Below, one piece after another: positions 11,059-20,290 of a DNA stretch of 32,634 nucleotides. Every line of letters starts with the position of its first letter. Within the stretch, counting starts at the first letter, position 1. The position numbers were made by a program, and so were the translations under genes. Under the pieces are notes generated by a model. It saw only the letters and a program-made list of their open reading frames with translations, searched no databases and was not told the DNA's origin. Source of the stretch: Chytriomyces cf. hyalinus JEL632 (lineage: Eukaryota; Chytridiomycota; Chytridiomycetes; Chytridiales; Chytriomycetaceae); contig JAIWWG010000170.1 in assembly GCA_025435555.1 (NCBI GenBank), positions 1-32,634 on the forward strand. The letters are read 5' to 3'.

Positions 11059-12069
11059 CAACCGGGCTTCGATCCCGCACATCGAACGCGGTGCCTGCCT
11101 GTCGCGTCTGATCAGCATTTGAAACCGTTTCGATCAAGCACTGCACTCAAAATAAACAATTGATTGAAATTTATAAAAATCTGGACATGTGACACTCTAA
11201 TATAATTTTCCCGGCTCTTTTCGGCTGACAATTTTTTCAGATGTCTATTCTGTCTATTCTGCAACAAACATGGCAAACATGGTAACGCCCACATCACCCC
11301 GTGCGATCGTTGTTTCTGGCGTACGGAGTGCAGCCGTAACTCGGTTTCTTGGAAATGGGAGAAGCCAGAGAAGGGAGTATCATGGAAGCGCAGATCCAAA
11401 AACCAAACATGTCACCTGGCTGAGCGGGTTGCTTTGGCGGCTGAGCGCAACGAATCAAGCAAGACCCATGCAGGCACATTGATGAGCGCAGCAGGGACCA
11501 TTCAAGATAGTTAGTCATGAGGTCAGGCATGCGAGTAATGGTCTAGTTACCGCGACGTCAAGCAGCGTGCGCTGATGTTGGATCTTTGTTCATTTTTGCT
11601 TTTTTATTTTTCAAATGAACCAATATTTGTTCACAGCTTAGAATCACAACGAAAGGACTCGCACAAAAGAAGTTTGGCGGCAGACATGAATCCCAGCGTT
11701 TTATGAGCGTCGCCGCTTTTCGTGGCTGCTAATTCGGGGCATAAATTCTTTCGTCAGGCTCATCGCGACAGGGACAACGTTCGCAGAAGAAGTCTTTCGT
11801 AAGAAGCATGAATGCGCAGCGACAAACAAGACCCCGTCTCGTGGTGTGTCTTGGTCAGGTGCAAGATGGAGTTCTCTCAAACAGCAATGAAACATGAGAC
11901 TCACCACATCTCCTTCACTCGCAGGCACAGCCAGATCACCAAAGATGCCGACAACTCGCTCAAGACTGCTGCGTGCATCGAGGAAGGCAGTGATTCTGAT
12001 CCAGAAGTACGGATCAGCGAGATCAAAGACATCCAGCTGGAGCATGAAGACCTCATCTGCAGCAGGCCT
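11059..12069. other. Mosaic region with one possible minus-strand exon (12045-11701)
   Basis: A 114-codon minus-strand frame reads VFDLADPYFWIRITAFLDAR and runs into a GTGAGT donor-like site after PASEGDV (about 11910). It could be one exon of a lost gene. No homology is recognised and no partner exons are found. The rest shows nothing clear. Confidence 0.25.
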
Positions 12070-12157
12070 CTTAAACAGTGCCGCTCAAGACCGAAGTCCC
12101 ACCCCAAATTGCCAACGGGAACCGAACAGCGGTCGCAAGTTGTTCGACGCATGGGGG
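12070..12157 (+). repeat. Dispersed 88-base fragment, direct copy at 14241-14328
   Basis: Both copies contain AGTCCCACCCCAAATYGCCA followed by ACGGGA, and end at a G run (6 G here, 28 G in the second copy). They are about 80 percent similar by eye. The function is unknown. Confidence 0.65.
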
Positions 12158-12895
12158 GATGCGCGTTGAAATTCGATGTGGAACGTACACTGAAATGGAC
12201 GACGATATCGCTGCCTCGGAACGTGCGCGGAAAGGGATGGCTGGCGGGTTAACTGCCAGCTCACAGTGTGTTTATTTCCCAACAAAGGGGCACCGGCGCG
12301 ACGATCAAAACGAGCGAACTGTCGTTTGCACCATTTCAATTCATTGCTGCATCCATCAGAAACATCAGTTTTTGCGTCGCCATTGGTGAGGCCTACAATT
12401 GGGCTTCTTTTGACATATTTACTGATGAATATTCGATGGTTGAATAAAGATTACGCTTTCGAGAAATGCGGTTCAAGTGGGGGTTTAATCAATGAACAAA
12501 GGAACGCGACCAGTAGCGCGCATGTCCAGGTGACTTTCTGATGGAACTCGTGTTCATTTGCCACGTTTGGAAAAATGACCGTTTTCATTCATTTCTTTGT
12601 TTCCCAGCAGTGCGACTGTCGCCAGACGTTAATCATCCACTCTGCCGCCGCCAAAAGACTGAATATCTCTCAATTGGTTCTGGATGGTGGACATGCATTC
12701 CACACTTTATGGTGAATGAATTCATGGCCTGCAATCCACGTTTTTTGTAAACTCAACGTGATTAGAAGTAGCGCTCACCATCCAGGCGGAAGCAGAGGAA
12801 GTGGTGCAAACAGTGCCTGATCGATGGGGTGGTGACACAAGAGTTTTATGATCTGGTCAAGTGCTGAAAACCAAGGAGCGCGAATATTTCAACAG

Positions 12896-13104
12896 TCATC
12901 TCCATCATGACTCTCATAATATCTGCCAATTTTCGAAAGTTAGTTCGAACGGCTCGGCGACGGGCCGGCGGGAAATGTACTGCTGTCTGATGGCTTTGAA
13001 TACGATAAACTGACGCGATACTTTGCGGATGCAGAGACAGATTTGGAAAAGATGCGCGAGGTCGTCGCAGGAATTTGTGGCGGTCCACTTCATTGGAAAT
13101 TGGG
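12896..13104 (+). repeat. Dispersed fragment copy 3, longest open version
   Basis: The frame reads EYDKLTRYFADAETDLEKMR, then EVVAGICGGPLHWKLGC, and stays open to about 13260. It is the best-preserved of the three copies (see 6396-6630 and 10645-11058). No start codon or downstream domain is recognised. Confidence 0.5.
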
Positions 13105-13456
13105 ATGCAAGTGTCAAGCGACTCTGCCCATGGCAAACAATTCACAGAAACGAAGTCACTCAACGGCTGACCCAAAAAGCATCAAACAAGTCTGGACACT
13201 TGTACGGTCGCTGGTACTTCAAGTCCGTGGTCTTCTTGAAGCTTTCCGAAACAGGTCGTGAAGTGCCGTTGCAAGTTGCTTGACGGTGATGGGATCCCCT
13301 TGACTGATGAAGTACCTCCTTCCCTCGCTTTCAGAGACTGCGTAGATCAGGACCCACTCCAAAATTTTGTGCGGGAATTGAATAAGCTCTTCTCAAGTGA
13401 GGATGAATGCCCTGCCGTTTCTTTTTTTTACTATTATTTTGGGAAAAGTCTATTTG

Positions 13457-13492
13457 CCCCCCCCAAAATGGTTATTTCCCCCCCCCCCCCCC
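13457..13492. repeat. C8 and C15 homopolymer tracts
   Basis: C runs lie at 13457-13464 and 13478-13492, just before the FAR1-domain frame. The minus strand is strongly G-rich here and could fold into a G-quadruplex. Confidence 0.9.
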
Positions 13493-13531
13493 TGAAACTG
13501 GCGTCGCACAAATCATTTTCTTTCACAATAA

Positions 13532-13879
13532 ATGAACCTGGGAGTTTCTCCGGATCGTCAGCAACTTATTGACGCTGTCAAGGCCCATTATATTGCATCA
13601 AGCATATCTGTCATGCTGCACAAGCGCAGTGACAAGCGACGAGTCATTTTCAAGTGCTATCATGGCAACGAGTACAGGAACCCATTGCATCTGACAAACG
13701 AGTCTCGACGGCGAAACAGCGCAAGTTGCTTGCTCAGATGTCCTTTCAAGGTTGTTGCGAAACTGCATGTGGCTGGATGGACTGTCATAACTGCTGATGA
13801 AACACACAACCATGAGCTGCCTTCAAACATTGGCAGGTACTCAACTGTGCGGAAGCTGGCTGCTGATGAAAAGGCTGCA
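13532..13879 (+). pseudogene. FAR1/WRKY-GCM1-type DNA-binding domain fragment of a Mutator-like transposase
   Basis: The frame starts at a genuine ATG (13532). It encodes 116 residues with C42 (FKCYHG), C66 and C70 (ASCLLRCPF), a tryptophan (GWTV) and H92-x-H94 (THNHEL). This Cys/Cys/His-x-His layout with the RCPF and HNHE signatures is that of the FAR1/MULE N-terminal zinc domain. The frame ends at a donor-like GTGAGG (13880). No DDE catalytic domain or SWIM finger follows in the next kilobase, so this is a detached exon or a truncated element. A host FAR1-like regulator is a less likely reading. Confidence 0.55.
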
Positions 13880-14240
13880 GTGAGGACACTTTTTTTTTGC
13901 GCCAGACTTTTTCGGACGTGTGCATTCACTGATGTATTTTTTTGTCCATAAAATGAAGCGAGCGAGCGATGATTGCGATGCCGAACAAGACCCAAACATG
14001 ACAAAGGACGCAGGGCATACCATCTCCAACTTCTCATTAGAACGTCCATATACGCAGTGAAGGTGTGTCGCAATTTTTCGACCGTGGACATACGGCGCTG
14101 ATACCAACAATCATCGCAGAACCGGTTCAACGTCCATTCGAATGTGCCATCGATTGAGCAAACAAACTTGGCATCTCAAAATCATGCATTCTCGTCACGG
14201 TGATCTGTTTCTTCGGAGTTCATCTGAAAACCATTCCAAT

Positions 14241-14350
14241 CTTTAACAGTGCTACTCAGGAAAGAGTCCCACCCCAAATCGCCAACGGGAGCGAAGCAGC
14301 GGTCGCGAGATGTTCGATGCACGGGGGGGGGGGGGGGGGGGGGGGGGGGG
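14241..14350 (+). repeat. Second copy of the 12070 fragment with a 28-base G tract
   Basis: The fragment 14241-14328 matches 12070-12157 and runs into an uninterrupted G28 tract at 14323-14350. The length of this tract may be inaccurate in the assembly. Confidence 0.8.
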
Positions 14351-14479
14351 ATTTATTGGCGGAAGTATCTGCAACACAACAAGAGTTCAGCAAATTCAGC
14401 AGCAGCAACGTGAGATTGAACAAGTTGAGAAACTCATTTTGGCAAGTCCATGCTTCCTTGGAGGACAAGGTACCAAGTG

Positions 14480-14590
14480 TGACATGGCCGTGTGTCATGT
14501 CATCATGCTGTTGATCAACAAGAACCCATTGGGATCGAAATCTTGCTCAAAGTTCGAAACAATCAGAACAATATCTTCATTTTGGGGGCC
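14480..14590 (-). repeat. Inverted partner of the 4885-5000 fragment
   Basis: The minus strand reads VLIVSNFEQDFDPNGFLLIN and matches the plus-strand peptide at 4885-5000. Confidence 0.5.
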
Positions 14591-14629
14591 TGGCTGCCGG
14601 TTAATAAAACGGGCGTGCTGCAAAGCCGA

Positions 14630-14639
14630 TATAAATAAA
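14630..14639 (+). promoter_or_regulatory. TATA box of the duplicated 5' gene fragment
   Basis: TATAAATAAA lies about 36 bases before the ATG at 14675. Its context (AAAGCCGA before, GGGCGG after) is the same as the box of the six-exon gene. Confidence 0.5.
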
Positions 14640-14674
14640 GGGCGGCCTCATATTTTGGCAACACAACGATTAAG

Positions 14675-15009
14675 ATGAACTTCACCACCAACTCCCCAGG
14701 CGAGTCCGCGTTCGTTGGTCCTGCAACCCTTCTGTTCTTCTAACAGCACGAACATTCATACAGACCCTACGATCCTGCAGTTCCTTATGCAATCTGTACA
14801 CTGACTCGAGAGAGAAGCGGAACGAAAGGACGACTACATCCGCACGCTTGTCCAGCAAAAAGAGGTGTGTTTGCAGAGCACCATCCAACAGCTGCGTGAA
14901 CAGCTCAACTCAGCTCCTGGACAAGGAAAAGGTAAAGGTAAAAAAAGGAAGCTTCACGTTTATTGGTTGATAATATGAACCAAACTGTTTTGGGGCCCCC
15001 TGCAACCCG
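14675..15009 (+). pseudogene. Inverted, truncated copy of the six-exon gene's 5' end
   Basis: The copy keeps the ATG (14675), the first short exon to 14717, the 46-base intron, and an exon from 14764 to 14931 ending GQGKGK before GTAAAG. An in-frame TGA at 14802-14804 breaks it. After the second intron's start the copy jumps from CCAAACTG straight to GGGGCCCCCTGCAACCCGAC, so about 300 bases of the parent are missing. It is then interrupted by the insertion at 15023-16845. No downstream exons of the parent are seen to the right of the insertion. Confidence 0.7.
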
Positions 15010-15022
15010 ACTAACCCTTACG
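15010..15022. repeat. 13-bp target-site duplication, left copy
   Basis: ACTAACCCTTACG lies here and again at 16846-16858, directly flanking the insertion. It matches the position where the parent gene has the related ACGAACCCATAC. Confidence 0.7.
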
Positions 15023-16845
15023 ATCTCATGTTGTCTTTATTCAGTGAAGTAAAAGCTCTCAGTACGTATAAGTTTCGATAATAAAAAACTATCGGTGACG
15101 GTGTTAACAAAAAACCCACGCATAGGCGATGGGAAAAAGTCCGTGGCTAGACCTGTGTCTTTGGAGATCTTTTCGCAAGCTCCAGGATCCACTCTTGCAT
15201 TTTCGAGTTGGCTCCCACCAACGCCGCCTTGCGAAGAAGCTCGAACCGACCACGACGGTAGATTCCAGCACGTCAAGCACAGAAGCGCTCCTTGACCATT
15301 TCCTCGGTAGTATCCACCATGTAGAACGGAACCTCAAAAGGGTTGAAGCCCTCGAGAAGGAACTGCTGCTCACACAGCTTCGACTTGACCTCGTCGTCAT
15401 GGCATCCATCGCAGAAGATCTCACAGATCGAGATTTCCTTGCCAAGTGGACTGATTTCGTCGATATACGGCAACTTGCACATTGACTTGAACACGGCGCG
15501 GATGGCCTTGATCGGTCCGTTGCGTTTGGCCTCACGCCGGAGGAAGTTGGTGCTCACATAGCACCACTTGATGGACTCGGCACGCGGGCGGCTTGGAGGG
15601 TTGGACTCAGCAGCACCAGGGAAGGCACCGCGGTGCGTAACCAGCTTGGCTAGCTCATCGTCCGTCTTTGCGTTTCGGATCTGCGTGTCGACACGAGATT
15701 CGGCTTTTCGGCCAGCACGGCGAGTTGCAGGCTTGGCGGCGGCTTCGGCAAACGTCTTAGGGGCTCCAGACGGTCCAGCGGTGGTTTCGGAGGGTTTCGC
15801 GGCCTTGCGGCGACCTCGGCTCTTGCTTCGCGGCTTCGGATCAGCGGCGGTTCGAGTTCCGGTTTGTTGGCTGGCACTGCGACCAGCAGCCAAGTCCGGC
15901 GGCAGCGGCGGCGCGACCCGCGTACTGAGGGCACGTTCCAGCTCCGAGACACGCTCCAGAAGGGAGCTGATCGTTGCTGCGTCGGCTTTGCGTTGCTCCT
16001 GCAGTGTCTTGATGGTTTCCAGCAGTTCACTGGTCGGTGGTGCGGCCTCCCCAGCGGCAGAGCGGCTCGTTGGAGAGTCCTGTTCCATAGCTGCGTTGTC
16101 GTCGACTTCGTGCCATGGCTGTGTGGGTGTTGCGGCCTCCAGGGGTGCTGCCTTGGTGTTTTTTTGTTTGTTTGTTTGTGGCTCAGCAGGCTGCTTTGCC
16201 ACAAACAAACTTTTGACAGGTGCTGACTCCATCACACGCGCGGGCTGGTCCGATGTGCGAAGGGGCTGCGGAGTTGGGTTGGGTTCCACATGTTTCTTGG
16301 CCTGGGCCTGCGTTGTGGGTGCTGTCTTGCGGTTGAAGTGAACATGAAGGTAGTCGTCAAGTTTGACAGCCAGAAGACCAAATTCGCGAATGTCGTCAAA
16401 CTTGGAAGCCCGACACGTGTCCCATAGTCGTGTTCGAATGCTGCACTTGGAGCACTGGATGGAGATCAAGCACACGCCAAATGGGGTGGGGTTTCCACAG
16501 CCGGACTTGTTGATAAACAGACTGTTGCAGACTTCGTTGAGGGCGTTTGGGGCGTCGGCAGAGCAGCGGAGCCTCGTCTTTGAGAATTGCCAAAGATCCT
16601 TTTCAAGGTCCTTGTAGCCGTCTGGGGTGCGTGGTCGCAGGAGATCTGCAAGTGGGTCCACCGGTGGAAGTTTAGACGAGGACGAGCTTGCACTGGCCTG
16701 GGTCTCAGAGCCGGTTCCTTCTGGGTTGGCGCCGGAGCGACCGAGCGTGAAGAACGGGTGCGTTGTTGTGATGGCTGGTGCGGGGTCGCGTCGTTGGTGT
16801 GTGCAAAATGTACACAACCAACTCCAATTTTCACAAATTTTTTTT
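15023..16845 (-). mobile_element. 1.82-kb retro-type insertion carrying an ORF1-like gene
   Basis: The segment is flanked by perfect 13-bp direct repeats (15010-15022, 16846-16858) and lies inside the truncated gene copy. Read on the minus strand, it begins AAAAAAAATTTGTG, carries one long reading frame, and ends about 13 bases after an AATAAA signal (15036-15041 on the minus strand). That is where an mRNA 3' end would fall. A 13-bp target duplication together with an mRNA-like 3' end suggests insertion by LINE-type retrotransposition. No reverse transcriptase or endonuclease is present, so it would be non-autonomous, a half-LINE or a retrocopy. Confidence 0.5.
15147..16817 (-). pseudogene. 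ORF1-like nucleic-acid-binding protein gene, one in-frame stop
   Basis: The frame is open from the 5' end of the insertion to TGA at 15275-15273. It then continues in frame for 41 more codons with plausible protein sequence (RRGRFELLRKAALVG) to TAG at 15149-15147. Features in order are a Cys cluster (CGNPTPFGVC, QCSKC, LWDTC), a Pro/Ala-rich linker, a predicted coiled coil (TSELLETIKTLQEQRKADA), a basic stretch (KPRSKSRGRRKAAK) and a folded C-terminal region (WCYVSTNFLRREAKRNGPIK). The order of Cys cluster, coiled coil and basic region resembles ORF1 proteins of fungal non-LTR retrotransposons. That is inference, since no CCHC knuckle or RT is seen. The first in-frame ATG is deep inside (about residue 196), so the 5' end or start is uncertain. 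Confidence 0.45.
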
Positions 16846-16858
16846 ACTAACCCTTACG
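16846..16858. repeat. 13-bp target-site duplication, right copy
   Basis: This ACTAACCCTTACG is identical to 15010-15022. Confidence 0.7.
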
Positions 16859-17329
16859 TTTTCAGGTTCTTTTAATCAAGTTACACCGTAACACAAATGC
16901 GGGGTTGAAAGATAGCAAAAATCACTCAAAAAAACTTCAAAACAACTCCAAAAAAATCAGAAGTAAAGTGCGGAAATGTTAAGAAAACAGTTGGTCGGTA
17001 AAAGTAGTAAAGTACATATGGTCAGTTTGGGCTTGGCGGTTAATTATCCAGGCTCCAAGTTTTGCCAAGGTCGCCCAAGCAGGGCTCCCCCAGGTTGAGG
17101 TATGCGATTTTGCGGTCTTCAAGGTGGCAGTGGTTGTGCAGGTGCATCCAGCTTGGCCCAGTAGCCATTGGCTTGCTGTTGGAGGTGGTGACATTTGGTG
17201 TAGATGAGAGCTACTGCAGAAGAGACTTCGGTGTATGTGTCAACTTCAGAGGGTGGTGTGTTCCAGACTTTGTTCAGGATTGTGTTGAGCCATGTCATGT
17301 GGCCAGCAGGGGGCACAAGCATTTCCCAG
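16859..17329 (-). other. Fragment fused to the Helitron helicase copy, minus-strand open frame 17329-17119
   Basis: The helicase similarity stops at 17330. A minus-strand frame then reads WEMLVPPAGHMTWLNTILNK and ends QPLPP at 17119. It is in a different frame from the helicase, so it is not a natural C-terminus. It looks like part of another protein, not recognised. The stretch 16859-16980 is AT-rich with no feature. Confidence 0.3.
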
Positions 17330-17907
17330 GGCCATTGCTGGTATGGCAGGGAATTGAGTGAGCGTAGGACTCCACATTTTGCCTGTTGCAGGCATCTTGA
17401 TGGCAACTGATAATGTGAGAGGTGGAATGGCAACATAACCAGGGGGGCAGCCAGGTACCAGAACTTTGTTGCAGTTCCTGACTTTGACCCAAAGTAGAAG
17501 TGGTGTTGTATTAAACTGTCTGACAGTGACTCCTTGCACTGATGATGTTTGATATGTTGTGCCATCAGGTTTCACAATTCCCAGAATGAAGCAAAGTGTT
17601 CCATTTGCAAAGACCTTGAGGTGCTCAATTTTGGGAATCCTTTTGGTAATCATGATTGGCATCCCTATGTAGAAGTCAAAGATAAGCGGTATCTTGCTTG
17701 TGGCATCATTATTGAGGTATGAGATATGAGACAATGCATTCCTGTTTTCCTTCTTTTTTGGGGATGCCAGGATTCAATAGCAAGGGAGATCCAATTCCCG
17801 GCATGTGTCCATAATGCATTTCCTTATAATTGCACATTGTTCTGTGTTCATAGCAGTTACAATTGGTGCAAAAAAGTCTTCAGCATTGGATGGTTTGGGA
17901 GGAGGAT
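17330..17907 (-). repeat. Right arm of the long inverted repeat (helicase C-terminal copy)
   Basis: This is the reverse complement of 1-575 with few differences. One extra base and, about 35 codons later, two extra bases shift the reading frame locally (VRNCNKVLVPGCPP against VGTATTFWYLAAP in the left copy). The left copy is therefore the better-preserved sequence. The TGA at 17776-17774 is shared with the left copy. Confidence 0.85.
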
Positions 17908-18150
17908 TAGCTTGGATTGCAGAGGCTGTGTGCTTGTTGATATCTCTGATATCTTGGGTGGTAAGTTAGCCCCAGCGCATGTGTAATAGCATTGACAGAA
18001 AGGGCAGATCATCTTTTTACGCTACACCTACCACAATTGTTTTCTTTAGAAAGGGCAAAGAAGCAAACTGAGAACTACCTTTGTCAGAAAAGCAACCCAA
18101 TTCAGATTGTTCTACAGTTCTTGACCAGATAGGACAAAATGGTTGTCTAG

Positions 18151-18819
18151 CTATGCAGTAGATCCAGTGTCAAATATAGGCCAACCTCCAACTGGAGGAA
18201 GTTGCAACCAGTCTCCACACATCAACAGATGCTTCCCACCCCACACCTTGGTTCTGCGTATGTCACCAGTGGAGTACACTTCCCTAGTTCTCTCTTCAGC
18301 AGCTCCCGTGACATCAATTTTAGTCATTGAGACCTCATCTACAATTGACAAAACTACACAGCGGATTTTTTCCTTCATAGTATGAGACAGCGGTTGTGAC
18401 TGGGCCAAGTCAATAGCAAGGTTCCTCTTAGAATGGATAGTGTGACCATCTATCATCAGTCCAGCCAGGCCCATGAATGCCATTGTCTCAATAGTGTTTG
18501 GGTGACCCCAGAGCTTTGCAAAGAGAAGCAGGGCTGCAATAACTGCTGATTTGCCTGTACCTGCCTCTCCTCCTAAGTACCCTATCAGTTGTGGCTTCAG
18601 ATTATACGGAGGGGGAGACACTTTGAGCTGTTTATCTTGGGCATCTGTCAGGTAGGCAAGCAGCAGATGCCTGGCGTAAGTTTCAAATGTGTAGTGTTGC
18701 CAGAAATCCAATTGGAAGCTTTCTGACATTTGGCCAATGCAAGCAAAATTCTGGAGGTGTGACTTTGGAGTTGGGGGTCCAGAGGGGGAAGGCAGGGTCC
18801 ATGGAACAGGCTGCAGCAA
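18151..18819 (-). pseudogene. PIF1-type helicase ATPase segment of the Helitron gene
   Basis: This is the best-preserved block of the Helitron gene, 222 codons. It holds Walker A (GGEAGTGKSAV at about 18574-18542), Walker B (VDEVSM at about 18347-18330) and the superfamily 1 motif III-like CGDWLQLPPVGG (about 18220-18185). PIF1-like helicases unwind DNA 5' to 3' and in Helitrons support rolling-circle transposition. The frame stops at 18151 (TAG). The helicase continues in other frames to 17330. Confidence 0.7.
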
Positions 18820-20168
18820 GTCATGTAGTCAGAACCTTCTCATGCTGAGGAAGGGAGGAATGGTACTTGGTAGCTCCATCCTCAAAAGAATCTGCAGATA
18901 TTGAAGATGAGCGAGGTGGGGTAATGGCTTTCAAGTAGGTATCAAGATTTGGAAAGAATGGCAGTAAAGCAACTGGAGGGGAGGGGGTAGCATGTACTGA
19001 TAGAGTTAGAGCCACATCCAGAAAGTTGTCAATTTTTTCAGAATCCTCCAAGGTTGAGCATGCAATAGAGTTTGCCAACTCTTCTTCAAATTGATGGAGT
19101 GTCATGGGATCTACTTGGTCTTATTCAATATCTCCTGGAAATGGCATGTCTTCTGCAAACAAGTCTTGCAAGGGGTGCTCATGCAGAATGTGATCTTCAT
19201 CTGATTCCTCTACTTTGTAGTCTTTTTCATTGCCTTCGTAATGATTCTGATTTAGTGCCTCATGGAGTTTGGCAGCATCTGCTAGATATGAAGGGGCAGT
19301 ATCCAAAAACTGGAGGTAGGCATCTTTGAAAGATTGACCTGAAATGAAGGGAGCAAAGATCAGAAGAAACATGAGACAGGAATATGAGATATCCTTTGGC
19401 ATACCTGGATGAAACAGGAGACCATTCATTGAATGATGTGGTTTGAACAGAATCAACAGGCTTTTGTAGTAGAACATCAATTCTTCCTCTGTCAAAGCTC
19501 TTGCCAGATTAGGTAGCTGATGTACAGTTATGATGAGGACCTTCCTTTCAGACGAAGAGTTTTTCACCCAATAATCAACATCTTTGCCTTTGGTTTTGAT
19601 TGGATGGTACAGTTCTACACAGTCAATATAACAGATATCAGCCATGCTCGGTGGACGATCCCAATACAGATGCATGGGAGACAGATCAACAGATGAACTG
19701 TTGATGGATACAAGTGGGATTGAAACATCCACAAAGTGATCAGATGAGTTTGCAGGCGAGACAGACTGCTGATCGGGATATGATGCATGAATAAGTGACA
19801 GACTTTTATAAACAAACCGGTGAGAGCTCTCAAAGAGAACCCCTTCAGTCAGAATCAGGTAGGCGGCCATAGTAGTGCAAACTTCCACCAGTTTGGTCAA
19901 GGAGTACAGGAACTTGTTGATGATGCGAAGAGAACAGTCTTCCTCCATGATGGTATCATTATCAGGGCGGTCCAAGACAGAAGACATATTCTTGCAGTAC
20001 AGGCCGATCCGCATTATTGCAGATGACTCCAAGGATTGGCACTTGAATGTATACTTGATAGTGTATGCGGTCATCTTACAAGTGCTATTTATACGGAGGA
20101 AGTAAATGAATATTTGGGATACAAGGATGGGATCAGCGGGTGGGAATGAGATGGTAACGAGGATGGTC

Positions 20169-20290
20169 AATCCGCTTTTTTTATAACCGTGGGTTCCCTT
20201 AACAGAATCCGCCGTTTTTTAAACGTGGGTTCCCTTAACAGAATCCACTGTTTTTTAAAATGCGGGTTCCCAAAGATGGAAGCCATTCCT
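20169..20290. repeat. 36-bp tandem repeats, CTTAACAGAATCC type
   Basis: Units of 36 bases start at 20188 and 20224 (CGTGGGTTCCCTTAACAG, then AATCC). Partial units lie on either side. They fall inside an apparent intron of the Helitron gene (donor CAG|GTAAGA near 20351). Inverted copies lie at about 21720-21866. Confidence 0.7.

Noticed and set aside
4400-11100. tRNA-like sequences: GGATTCGATCC near 4412 and GGGCTTCGATCCCGC near 11065
   Set aside because: Each has only a T-arm-like hairpin. No acceptor stem, D-arm or anticodon arm can be drawn, and one lies inside a dispersed gene fragment.
132-15275. Several in-frame TGA codons with homologous sequence after them (132-134, 17776-17774, 15275-15273, 14802-14804), suggesting TGA recoding
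   Set aside because: The same damaged genes also contain TAA stops and frameshifts, while the well-structured genes (NLR, transposases, six-exon gene) end at or avoid TGA normally. Simple pseudogene decay explains them.
15568-16341. 257-codon plus-strand open frame across the ORF1-like gene
   Set aside because: It is antisense to the ORF1-like gene, lacks recognisable motifs, and follows from the biased composition of that gene.
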